NCBI RefSeq assembly: GCF_020360975.1 | Contig: NW_025408686.1 | Span: 620,001 to 684,000 of the forward strand | DNA: 64,000 nucleotides | Origin: Hirsutella rhossiliensis | Taxonomy: Eukaryota; Ascomycota; Sordariomycetes; Hypocreales; Ophiocordycipitaceae | Direction of reading: 5' to 3' | Shown: piece after piece, positions 32,794 through 43,271 of the stretch | Layout of the letters: each line of letters starts with the position of its first letter | Position numbering within the stretch: position 1 is the stretch's first letter | The notes under the pieces: generated by a model | The model's input: only the letters and a program-made list of their open reading frames with translations | Databases searched by the model: none | Told to the model about the DNA's origin: nothing | Translations under genes and position numbers: made by a program

Positions 32794-34747
32794 CTAAGCC
32801 TTTTCCATCAACAACGGCGCACTGGCCAACGCCTGCGCCCGCGGAGCAGCAGGCAAGGACGTCGAAGGTCGTAGGTAAAAGTGCGCCCCCGTTGCCTGAG
32901 TCCCGGTCCAACCCCCAGTAAAAGATCCCGTAGCCAGGGCTGATAGGACGATGCTGGACTTGGTTATGTACAACTTGGGGTGGCCCTCAATCTCCACTAT
33001 GCAGTTGTGCCAAGGCGTCGGCACGTGAAGCTCATCGCAGAATTTGACGAGACCCCCGTCCGGCGACAGGACGTTGGTCGACCGGACGCCGCTACCGAGC
33101 ATCTGGATGCCGAACTTTGGTCCGATGTTGTTATGCCTGAAGACCCAACGTTAATGCCCCGAAAGCAAGGTAAAGCTCCGACAGCGGCATGTTAAACCGC
33201 CGAAAAGCAAAAAGGGTGCGTAAGCGCCGTGACAGGGACAGGGGGGAGACGTACGCGTGGATCGAGAGTCGGACGTGGTGTGGGAACATGACCTCTACCA
33301 AGTTGGAGTAGGCTTGATTGCGCTGCCACAACCTGTCAGGGCGTCGACCATCCGTGCAGTTCAGGGAACATCAAGCATACCTGAATCATCTCAAAGGCCA
33401 CCTTGGACGACAGCTTCCTCCGCTGGCTTTGGCTGCGACCGCGCGTATAGGGGTTCAGCGCGAGATCCTCGAGCATAAACTTTGAAAAGCCCCGATACAA
33501 GGCCACGATGCCCGTGTCCTGAGAGTCTAGCCGCTTCCGCAGCTCGCCATGGTCGAGCTGAAAGGCCTCTTGCAGGATTCGGCGACATGTCTCAGCCTCT
33601 TCGGTCAGTTTGGTACCGAGGAAGTGCTGAACCGACGGCATCTTGGCGTCCAAAGAGGGACCGAGGTTTGCGCCTTCGAGTTTGGCCACGGCAAACAGGT
33701 CAACCAGGGACTTGAAGCCGATTCTATCGACGCCTCCTCGCTGCAAGGCGATGCTGTTGCTCATGGCGATGAGCTGAGCTCCATATTCATCGACTGCTGA
33801 GTCGTCGACACCGACTGTGGAGTGTCAGCACATGCATGCAATGCCAGCTCAGCAGTGAAGGAGAGTGTATACTTACTGCAGTCACTAAAGACGTGGCCGT
33901 CGCTGATGATCCACAACTTGGCCCCTGGCTCATAGAGCCTTTCAATGCCTTCTATGAAACTGTGCAAGTTGGACAGCGCGATGAACTCGCCGCGATCTGG
34001 CGACGTTCCCTGGACTTTCCCCTGATTGGACGACTTGCAGGGGAATGCAGGGAGGCAAAGCTCAATCTTTTTGCCCCTGGACACAAAGTGCCAGATGCGC
34101 TCGCGGAAGTAGTCCCTCCCCCCTTTGTTCCACATGTCGGCCTTGGCAACATATCTTAGGGAAGCATCAAAGTGATGCACGATGGCGTCGGTGATGCTAT
34201 CCAACGACGTTGCGTGCTGGAGGAAATCCTCATTTTTTCCAAAATCAAAGTGTATTCCCCCGAGAATCAGAGACGCGAAGAAGACATCGAGGTCCACGTC
34301 GGCGGCGGGCGTCGAGGTCGGATTCAGTGTGAGAGCAATTCCGATGGAATAGGACTCGTTGGCCTCGCATATCGGATGTTCGTATAAAGCCAGCTGTCGA
34401 GACGAGGCGGCGGCTTGACCAGAGACAGCCTCTTCTCCCGCTTCATCGTCTATCGTCACGACGGTGCGCAGCGGCTGGCCGGGCTCGAGGGTGAGATGCC
34501 GATATTTCAAGATTTGCATCTGAATCTGGTCCCATGACGAGACGATTGTGTTTTGAGAGGGGCCAAACGAGGAAAGCAGCTCGCCGCTTGGCTTCCTCAC
34601 GAAGCCCGCGAGGAACCGCTCGTAGACGGAGAGCTTTGGGCGGCGGGAGTCCATTGGGGGTGCCAGAACCAGAGCGGTTGAATTTGGCTTTTGAATAAAG
34701 ATTACTGGAAATATGTTGAGGGAAACTCTATCAGACACGACGCCCAT
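32794..34747 (-). CDS. DIT1-type isocyanide synthase
   Basis: Four exons on the minus strand, 34747-33877, 33814-33381, 33322-33255 and 33136-32794 (introns 62, 58 and 118 bp), join in frame to 571 residues. The DIT1/PvcA family converts an amino-acid amine to an isocyanide; yeast Dit1 acts on tyrosine for the dityrosine spore wall. The diagnostic core is clear: KADMWNKGGRDYFRERI, KKIELCLPAFPCKSSNQGKV (C231-N241), PDRGEFIALSNLHSF, YEPGAKLWIISDGHVFSDC, then IGVDDSAVDEYGAQL across the first splice. IVALYRGFSKFMLEDL, RNQAYSNLVEVMFPHHVRLS, AHNNIGPKFGI and VPTPWHNCIVEIEGH follow. The first 140 residues are less conserved and the start could be the later ATG of MDSRRPKLS. No fused NRPS or oxygenase domain is present. 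It is divergent from the P450. Confidence 0.92.
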
Positions 34748-35504
34748 TTTCAGTCGCCCTGGCCTGACCCCGACTGGCGGGCCATTTTATTAACCCGAGC
34801 ACATGCCACATGAAGACAAAGGCCGGGGCTGTTCGTGTTCAGCCTTTGTTCAGCCTCAGCCCTACTCGTGCTGCTTGCATGGATGATGTGTACTAGGACG
34901 CCGAGAATTGTCTCATGGGCTAATTCTAGAATATCCCGGAGGATTTCGGTTCCTGGTGTAACGCACACTGGTCGCCGTCGAGCTCGGTGACAAGGCATTC
35001 GTGAGTCGGCCCATCATGGCTGGATGAGTTGGCCCCCCTCATCCATGCACTCCCCCATGCAGGATGATTTCCCGCATTCTTGCTCCGTCCGACAGCCGGC
35101 CCCCATGCCTTCGGGCAGTGCAGTAGCCGGTTGGGCTTACTGACGTCGTGCTGACAGCTGACGGCACTTGCGGCCAATTGCACGGTTGAGGCCGGACGAT
35201 TGTTACCTGCTGTAAGACAGCATAAGGCCAGCGCATGGGGATCGTCGTGGCTTTTTTTTCTTACCGTCAGACGGAGGGCTCGACGATACGACTTGCATTA
35301 CGCAATAGCACAGCAGCTGCCGAGTCTGGGCTTCATCTTTGGCGGCGCAGTGTTTGCAGATTTACGCGTGCGGCGTCATTGATGACATCAAGGCGCTTAG
35401 ATGTGAGTCGGCGCCGAATCTCGTCAAGTGCTGGCCATGGGGTTCGCGGCTTAAGCTAAAGCGCAGCCAGAGGCCTTGTCTGGACGCCGCGGAGACGTTG
35501 ATCA
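34748..35504. promoter_or_regulatory. Shared divergent promoter of synthase and P450
   Basis: A 757-bp gap between the start codons of the divergently transcribed isocyanide synthase and P450. It contains no gene. The layout matches yeast DIT1-DIT2, which are also divergent from a common regulatory region. No specific operator could be identified by eye. Confidence 0.6.
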
Positions 35505-37237
35505 ATGCCATACACCATGGGTTCCCTTCTGCTTGTGCTGGGAGAGACTCTCCTCCTGGGCCTTGGCCTGGCCAGCGCCGTCTACTACGTCTACCTCCTA
35601 CCGCCCAAGGAGCCTCGCGGGATACCCGTGATCCCCTTCTGGGTGGCCCTCATCCCCCTGTTCAAGGATGTTGACCAACAAGACATCTTCAACAAGTACA
35701 TCGACAGGCCGCTGCGAACCCACGGCGCCGTCAAGATCTTCTTTGCGTCAAAGTGGAATGTGCTTGTCCACCGGCCGACATTTCTCAACGAAGTCTTCAA
35801 GTACGAGAATCAGTATCAAAAGACGGGCAATCATAAAAAGATTCCCGGGAGCGTCCTCGCCTCTTTCCTCGGGGATAACATCATATCGAGCCATGGCGAA
35901 ACCTGGAAGAAATATCGTCAAGTCATACAGCCCGGCTTACAGAGCAAGTTCGAACTCGACGCCCTGTTTGCCAATGCGCTCCAGTTGCGCGACTTACTCC
36001 TGCAGTCTCAAGCCCAGAAGCCGCAGGGCGCCATACCCATCCAGGAGAGCATCCAACGTTACACGATCGCAAATTTTGCGCAGATAAATTTCGGAGTTGA
36101 TTTTGGAGTAAGTGGGCTCGAGCCAACATCCTTGTCTAGCAAAGGGTCATGCCGCCTTCAGGTGCTGATAATCATGCAGACACTAGAGTCAAACCAGGCA
36201 TATCTTCATCAGCTCCAATACAGCATCAAGCGCGAGATATTCAAGCCCATATTCATGAACTTTCCATTTCTGGACCGCCTGGGCTTCCCGAGCCGAGAGA
36301 GAGCCCGACGGCTCGCCGCGCACTTCACCGATCAGCTGATCTTGGCGCTGGAGAGAGCTTCGGATGCAGGCAGAGGGGCGGCCAGACCCGACGTAAACGA
36401 CTTGCCGAGCTCCTTGCTAGCGGCTCGGTATTCCGGAGCCTGGACTGAGCAGCAGTTCCGTGACAATGTGACGGTTCTTTTCGTGGCGGGGCAAGAGAAC
36501 CCCCAACTGGCCATTATATCGGCGATATACTTGCTCGCCAAGCACCCGGTGAGCCGATGTGCCTTGGATGTGAAACGCATGGCTGCTAAGACTAGGGAAA
36601 TCCAGGAGATCCAGGAACGACTGCATGACGAGATCGTCTCTCGCGGTGACGATGCGCCCAGCGAAGAGATGCTACAGAACATGCCCTGGCTCGACGCCGT
36701 CGTATTGGAAAGCCTGCGGCTGTTCCCACCCATCGGGCAACTCATAAATCGCCGAGCCGCCGAGCCACTCATCCTTGGAGACAACATCATGATCCCACAA
36801 GGCGCCTGGGTAGGCTATAACTGCTACTCGACGAACCGCGACCCGTCGGCCTGGGGCGCCGACGCAAACCGGTTCCGGCCGCAGCGGTGGGGAGACTCCA
36901 TACAGGACATCCGTAAAGAGTACCGCAGGCGACGCGCGCGCGCCGAGTTCATCTCGTTTCACGGCGGGCGACGGGCTTGTCTCGGCGAGCGGTTTGCCGT
37001 GCTCCAGATGAAAGCGACCCTGTTCACACTTGCCAAGGGGCTGCGGTGGAGGCCTGACCCGACGTGGCCCGATAGAATGACCCCGGTGCGTTTGTTTGAC
37101 AATGGGAGTCGGGTGAGAACGAATGAGGGCATTACTGACTGATTTCTATATCCGACCAGGCCGGTCCGCTTTGTCCGAGAAACTTGCGCTTGATTATCGA
37201 GGCACGCAAAGGAATGGGCGATATTACGCGGGCGTGA
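35505..37237 (+). CDS. Cytochrome P450, CYP56/DIT2-like
   Basis: Four exons, 35505-36107, 36180-36548, 36606-37085 and 37160-37237, encode 509 residues. Introns of 72 and 57 bp are multiples of three without stops, so they look coding; splicing restores DFG-TLESNQ and KHP-EIQERL. The last intron (74 bp) gives the family-like end MTP-AGPLCPRNLR. An N-terminal membrane anchor (LLLVLGETLLLGLGLASA) places it on the ER. Motifs are I-helix AGQEN (304-308), ESLR (359-362), FRPQRW and haem loop FHGGRRACLG with ligand C449. The I-helix has no threonine after the acidic residue, a feature I associate with DIT2/CYP56-type enzymes that couple phenols. By analogy with yeast DIT2 it would oxidise or couple the product of the neighbouring synthase; this is inferred. 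Confidence 0.9.
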
Positions 37238-37481
37238 TTAATGCAGAGTCATAATATTGAAGACTGGGGCTCTACGACAATAGAAGAGAATATTGAGATC
37301 GGGTCGATTATCGCGAGCATTGTCTTCTAAACCGAAGCGTATTCAAATAGACCTCATGTAGCATGTAACTCAGTAAATAACAACATAGTCATTGTTTTCT
37401 TGTGTGAGTTTATATGGTTTTAGTATTAAACTATACGTAGAAGTAAAACCAATTTTCATGTGCAGGGTCATGAACGACGTT
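37238..37481. terminator. Convergent 3' region
   Basis: A 244-bp AT-rich gap between the stops of the P450 (+) and the Atg22-like permease (-). It must hold both polyadenylation regions; AATAAC and TTAAAC-like words are present. The assignment is by position. Confidence 0.4.
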
Positions 37482-39448
37482 TTAAGCTCCGTCGTTTTCC
37501 CTTGGAGTTGACGCGATCGCCAGAGGCGCCTCAGCGTCTTGAATTCCTTTGCTCACGTCTGTCCAGACGTAAAGGCCCAGGGCGATGACCATGAGCAGCA
37601 GATTGGGAATCATTGGGAAACGCAGGTTATGCGTCCTGTTCTGGATCACTCCCTGAACAAGAGGGTTGATCCAGCCCGTCGCAAGGTCGAGGGTGATCTC
37701 GAGACCGAAAAAGGCCGCCTCGGATCCCTTGGGAATGAGAGAGGCGTAGAGAACGCGGTTGAGAGACCGCAGTGCGCTGCTCGTGCTCATAAAGAGAAAG
37801 TCGGCGACCCAGAACTCGGCCTGGTGTTTGTATCCGATGGGGATGTTGGCGTTGATCCCCAGGCAACCCCAAAAGACGCAGAGGATATTCACGCTCAAGA
37901 AGATGTAGGCCCAGTTCTTGATGTGCAGCCGAGTGTAACGAAAGGCAAAGAGCCAGGCCAGAGAGCCCATGCAGGCAAAAAGGACCATCATGAAGGTGTA
38001 GACGGTGTAGACGCTGCTCCCTCGCTGGATGCCCGTCGTCTCGAGGAACAGCGCGCCGAGCAGGGAGAGGAAGTTGCTGTATCCTGTGTTCCAGAGGACC
38101 CATCCTATGCACAGCTTGAAGGCGTTCGGGTACCGGCGGATGGAGCCCAGCAGCTTGAGCCCTGTGCGAGTGCATGTGTTAGTGGCACGCACAACGAAGC
38201 AGCTGGCAACCGTTTCACTCGGCTCGTCTCACATGTGCGCAGCGGTAGGAGAAAGATGCTCTTGCCGGCAGGTCGTTTCGCGCCGGGGACGTTGGGCAGC
38301 AAGATCTGACCAGCAATGGCGAAAACGACTATGCAGAGGGTCAGCAGACGGCTCGCGCTCACGGGCCCGAGGGATAGGCGGCCTGCACGTACTCGTGATA
38401 CAGCCCGCAATGGTGACTGCCAGGAGAAAACTGCCGTTGGTCAGCATCGAATGCGAGCTGGCAAGGCGCAGCCACTCACTTGTGGTACCCTTCCTTTACA
38501 TAGCTTCCTCGGCTGTACGTGATGATTACGCCGATGAGCAGCGCCAACAGGGCTCCGACGTTGCTGGACAGCAGACCAAGGACACTGACGCGGCTTCCCT
38601 TGATCCAGGCGCCGGTGGGGCTGGACTCGGCAGGGGGCAGCTCATCCTGAAGCCTGGCCCGGGGTCGGACCCAGCCGGCGGAGCGCATGAAGATGGGTAT
38701 GTAGGACGCCTCGATGATGGTGTAGACGCCGCTGACGGTCGAGATGATGACGTACAGCGTCGACAGCGCGTTGAGGTGGCTGTACGACCTGTCGGTCAGG
38801 CCGGCGAAGGGGAGCGCGAGCGCGCCGAAGAGGTAGATGGAGCCCATCATCATGATCTTGCGATAGTCGGAGTAGTCGGCGGCGCCGGCGGCGAGAATCG
38901 ACACGACGCCCTCGGAGGCTCGGCTGATGGCTCTCAGGTAGAGTCTGCAAGCCAACTCAGCCCGTCAGCGATCCGGCGACATGCCAAGGCCTCGAATGCC
39001 GGGCGTTGACGTCGTCGCGCCGACTTACAAGTAGCTAAGGTAGTCGACATCACGGCCGCCGAGCTTGACGACGCACTTGATGGCGCCCCGTCGAGCACAC
39101 GGCCTGTCCGTTCCGGGGATGCGCCCGACGGCGTTTGCGGCGGACTGGATGCTGGCCGTCACATAGCTGTTGACCATGCCGCTCGTCGGTCCCGTCTGTG
39201 GATGCCAGGCTCCCCGGGTCAGTCGATGCCCACGCGGTTTTCCACAGAGATGAATGTCTGACCGAGAAGCACAGGATGAGCCAGGCCCAGAGCGCCCTTC
39301 TGGTGCCCATGGGCGCGGCGGCGGCGTCGTCCGCTACCGGCGGCTGTCCATTGTCGGGCCGGGTGACGACAACGGGCGCCGCCGAGCGCTTCGCCGCGGT
39401 CGTCTCCTCGTCCTCCGAGGGCTTGCGGTGAGGGCTGTCGTCCCTCAT
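37482..39448 (-). CDS. Atg22-like major facilitator permease
   Basis: Six exons on the minus strand, 39448-39263, 39195-39029, 38944-38480, 38430-38393, 38328-38233 and 38161-37482, encode 543 residues with all phases consistent. Introns are 67, 84, 49, 64 and 71 bp. The N-terminal 50 residues are hydrophilic. About ten to twelve membrane segments follow, for example GALALPFAGLTDRS, ALSTLYVIISTVSGVYTIIE, SSNVGALLALLIGVIITYS and FLLAVTIAGCIT. The motif GPTSGMVNSYVTASIQSAAN near the first helix resembles Atg22, the vacuolar amino-acid effluxer. It lies inside the dit-type cluster, convergent with the P450. A vacuolar or plasma-membrane carrier for precursor amino acid or product is a reasonable inference. 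Confidence 0.82.
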
Positions 39449-40434
39449 GCTCTCGATGATGGCGGGTCGGTTTTATGCAGTTTCGATACGCGGTCGGGTC
39501 GACGAGGGCGAGCCGATGCGGTCGGAAAAGGCAGCGTCCGAGGTTTTATTGCACGCCCGCCGGCCGGGGCCCCGAGGGAAAGGATGGGGACGGGAGCAGC
39601 AAACGTCGACGGCTGCCATTGCACAGGGCACCAAAAGAAGCGTTGGAGCTCGATAGAGGGAATTAGACGAGTATTATGCCGCCTCAACGACGGCGCACGA
39701 GCGTACAACAGCGCCGATAACCGCGCCACCGGCGCACCGGACAGACGGTCAAGAGCACGTTCCAAGGGCATCCATCATCGCGCAGTCGCTCTTGCGGCCC
39801 CGGAGGAGGAACAGGCGTCGCATCGGCCAATGGGACGATCCAAAGGCCGCATCTGACCTCAGCCAACGGCCAGTCTAAACTTGCTCATTTCCGCTCAAAC
39901 TCCAGCGTTGGTCAGAACAGTCAGCCTCGCAGTTTTCTTATCCATGGATACGAAGTATTGTAGGTGTGTATGCACCCACGGATGCTAGTCTAGTCTTTTC
40001 TGACCAAAGTCTCAGGGACCCCAGCCTCGTGGGGGCGTCATTGTATGTTTGTTGACGTGGAGCGTGGCCACCCCGAGCCTGTAACTCCGAGGCTGAACCT
40101 TGGCCTTTGTTAGCCCGGCTTTCGGCCCTTGGATAAAGAAAAGGAAAAACAGGCCGAACATGTAGTCAGCAGTCTCCATGTTATATGCCGGCTCACTCCG
40201 CCGCTCGTCTGGCAGGTTGTGTTGGCCGGGAGTTGTAGTTAATGCTTCAGTAATCCCAACAGGCACCCGTCCAAATAACCGAACCGGCCTCGTTCCTCTT
40301 GGGCTTTCTCACCATAGCGCATCAGAGGCACCAGAAGCCGTGGACTGCCCTGTCCTCCGCAACAACGACGAATCTGCATACACACACGTGCCCGCTCAGC
40401 ATCAAGAGACGGCTTCTCCAAGATCGAGTGCGCC
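39449..40434. promoter_or_regulatory. Divergent intergenic region between two transporters
   Basis: About 1 kb separates the starts of the Atg22-like (-) and DHA1-like (+) permease genes and should hold both promoters. No gene is seen. Open frames on the plus strand up to 39856 are partly antisense to the first permease exon and lack protein-like features. Confidence 0.5.
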
Positions 40435-42349
40435 ATGACGGCCACGCCAACGACGAGCGACCCGGTTCAAGGGGGCAAGCCCCCGGTGGCAGCAGCAGCA
40501 GCAGCCCCGCCGCCGGCTAACGGCACGGACGCAGAGCGCGGCCGGGAGGATGCCCCGGTCCAGCCGGCGTACTGCGCCTTGACGCCGGCCCGGCGCCGCT
40601 TCGTTCTCGGCGTCGTCACAGTGGCGGGCCTGTTCGGCCCGTTGGCCGGCGCAATCTACTTGCCGTCCCTGCCTGTGCTGGAGAGGGAGTTTGGAGTCGG
40701 AGCCACGGCTCTGAACGCGACCGTGTCCGTATTCATGGTGACGTTTGCGTTTGCCGTGAGTGCAGCGCTCTGTTCCTTTCTCCTCGTCGTGGAAACTCGA
40801 CCTTTCCTCGTCGTCGTGTGTAACTGAGTACTAATCCCATCTGTCACGGCCAGCCTCTGTTCTGGGCCAGCTTCGCAGACTTCGGGGGCCGGCGCCCACT
40901 CTACATCACCTCGCTGTCCATCTACATTATTGCCAATGTCCTTCTCGCGACTCTGCCCAAAAACTTTGGAGCACTGGTGTTTCTGCGTATCGTCCAGGCG
41001 TTTGGGTCGGCCGCCGTTGTCTCCATGGGCGCCGGCACAGTCGCAGATGTAAGTGCTTCCACGCTCTCGGCTCACGTCTGTTGCTCCTTGCTGACGGGCA
41101 AGTGAAGGTCACGGAGCCCAAGCGCCGTGCCACGGCCATGTCCATCTTCCTCCTCGGGCCCCAGTGTGGCCCCATCATAGGTCCTGCCTTGGGGGCGGCG
41201 TTTACGGGAGAGATATCCTGGAGGTGGATTTTTGGTTTTCTAGGTCAGTGACTGTCCGACGTGCTACGCTTTCTTGGTTCAATCGAATGACTGACTTATT
41301 CTTCACCTCGTTCTCGCAGCGATTTCGGGCTTCGTCTTATGGCTCGTCATCATCTTCATGCTGCCTGAGACGCTCCGTTACCGGGTTGGCAATGGTCGGA
41401 TCCATGGCAAGGGCTCCTGGCTTCTGTTTCCTCCCACGCTCTCTTCGCCTCTTGCCCCTGAGTCAGAACGGGGTCCGAAGCCCCCCAAGCCAAGTTTGAT
41501 GGGCTACTGGAAGCTCTTCTCCTACCCCCCGATCGGCATCGTGTCAGTCAACACGGCGATTCTCTACTCAACCTACTTTGCCATCGCCGTGCAGCTACCC
41601 TATGCGCTCGAGGACGTCTACCACTGGTCGACGACGGCGGTTGGCGGTGGCTATCTTGCTGTTGGAATTGCCCTCGTCATTGGCTCCGTCATTGGCGGGC
41701 GTGCCAACGACTGGCGCCGCGCCAGGCTTGTCAAAGCGCGAGGCGACGAGAAAGTCGAGCCTGAAACCAGACTGATTGATCAGATCTGGGGCGTGATTCT
41801 GTGTGCTGCTGGGACAATCATGTATGGGTGGTTTGTCGACCGCGCCATACACCCAGCAGCAGTTCTCGTTGCCACCTTCCTGAGTACGTTGCCAAAGATA
41901 TTTCCTTGTGTCACAACACTGTCAAGTTACGGACTCATACATGAAGGGCAGCAATACTGACATTCGACTTGGTACGCTAAGCTGGCTTCGGCATGAGCTG
42001 GGTCTTCATCGCGACGACAGCCTTCTTGTCCGAGTGCGCACCGCGGCAGGCAGCAGGCGCGTTTGCGCTCGGCAACATGCTCCGCAACCCAGGAGCGGCC
42101 ATTGCGGCCGTCATTCTGCCACCCCTTGTTTCTAGAATGGGAGTCGGCTGGTTCTTTACGGGCTTGGGTCTGTTGGACTTGGTTGTGGTTGGCGGTGCAG
42201 TAATAGGTAAGTCTGACAACCATGGATGCCCTGGGTTGTGACGGATGTGGTGAACGGCTTCGTATACTGACTGAGACAAAGTATTGCGTGTTTACGGCCC
42301 CGTTTGGAGAGCCAAGAGCTTAGCGAAGACGATGGAAAAGGGGGGTTGA
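40435..42349 (+). CDS. DHA1-family MFS exporter, DTR1/QDR-like
   Basis: Six exons, 40435-40755, 40854-41048, 41108-41243, 41320-41883, 41982-42206 and 42282-42349, encode 502 residues, all in phase. A hydrophilic Ala/Pro-rich N-terminus (about 60 residues) precedes twelve predicted membrane helices. Family features are YLPSLPVLEREFGVGATALN, FWASFADFGGRRPLY (loop 2-3 motif), LRIVQAFGSAAVVSMGAGTV, EPKRRATAMSIFLLGPQCGP (helix 5 antiporter motif), WRWIF, and LRNPGAAIAAVILPPLV. This is the drug:H+ antiporter-1 layout of yeast Dtr1 (dityrosine/bisformyl-dityrosine exporter) and Qdr proteins. Next to DIT1- and DIT2-like genes, export of the cluster product is the obvious inference. Confidence 0.9.
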
Positions 42350-43271
42350 TGCCATACACGGCACGTGAAATCAACAAAGCTTGGATGGCAACGGCCTAAT
42401 GACACAATGACCTGTCCTCATTATTACATGATAAAGAATGTCAATTCTGAGGCGCCTATTGGTATTAATAATTTCTGGTCTGAAGCGGAGGGATGAATGG
42501 AACAATGCTGCGTGGGGACACAATAAATAGACAGAGCCCGATCCACAGACCACATCGAGTGGCTGCAGCAAATATCTCTCTGAAACGGCAACGAAATTGC
42601 AAAGTGGCTGTTCAGTCCCCGTGGCTATTGTTTGAGTTGTGGCCTGAGGCACTCGACGGCCTGCTGGTAACCTCAATGATTCACTGCACCAGGTTGGCAG
42701 ATTGGTATATCAACACAGCCCACCCCGCCTCCCCCCTCTCCATCTTTTTCTCACTCCCCTCCTCCTTTTCATAGCTGGACAGAGAATCCGTCTGGCTCCC
42801 TCATCTTCAGCCAAGCAGGAAACCAGACTCGACTGCTGTTATCATCTACAACTACAAAGTGTCAGCTGCGGGCAACCGGCCCGCACGCTGTGAACGGGTG
42901 GCAAGCCGATACTTGAAGACACCAAAAGAGCTTTGGAAGCTGCGTACTGGAAATTAAGGCTTTCACTTATTTCCTCGGCTCTTGCCGGAACCATCGACAC
43001 TTCCTGGACCCTCAACTCTTGCATGGATTCTCTACTTTTGTCGGGTTCTCAACTGTTGCCGGAAACTCAACTCCTACCGGACCCTGACTCTCTTGCCGGA
43101 CTCTCTACTTTGATCGGGTTTTCAACCCTTTTCGGACAATCAACTTTGCCCAAGACACATCCGTAGTTCAAGTCTCATCGACTGTGTTTGTGTCCCGACA
43201 TGCTTTCACCTTTGAAACCTCTCTGACTCTTTATCGCCTCTCGACTACAGCCACAACTCCAGCCTACCAAC
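42350..43271. other. Intergenic and leader of the giant gene
   Basis: No gene is supported. It contains the 3' flank of the DHA1 transporter, a CT-rich stretch (42720-42780) and, just before the giant gene, the imperfect 18-bp repeat array and upstream ATG described separately. Confidence 0.5.
43030..43150 (+). repeat. Imperfect 18-bp tandem array in 5' leader
   Basis: Six to seven units, each about 15-20 bp and most 18, follow the pattern CAAC(T)4-5 then (C)CGG(A/G) then (C/T)T: for example CAACTGTTGCCGGAAACT, CAACTCCTACCGGACCCT, CTACTTTGATCGGGTTTT and CAACCCTTTTCGGACAAT. A CGG triplet recurs once per unit. The array lies 120-240 bp upstream of the start codon of the giant ATPase gene. Confidence 0.7.

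Noticed and set aside
37539..39009. Two plus-strand open frames of 256 and 326 codons
   Set aside because: Both lie antisense to the Atg22-like permease exons, whose six exons join perfectly in phase, and their translations lack hydrophobic or domain character.
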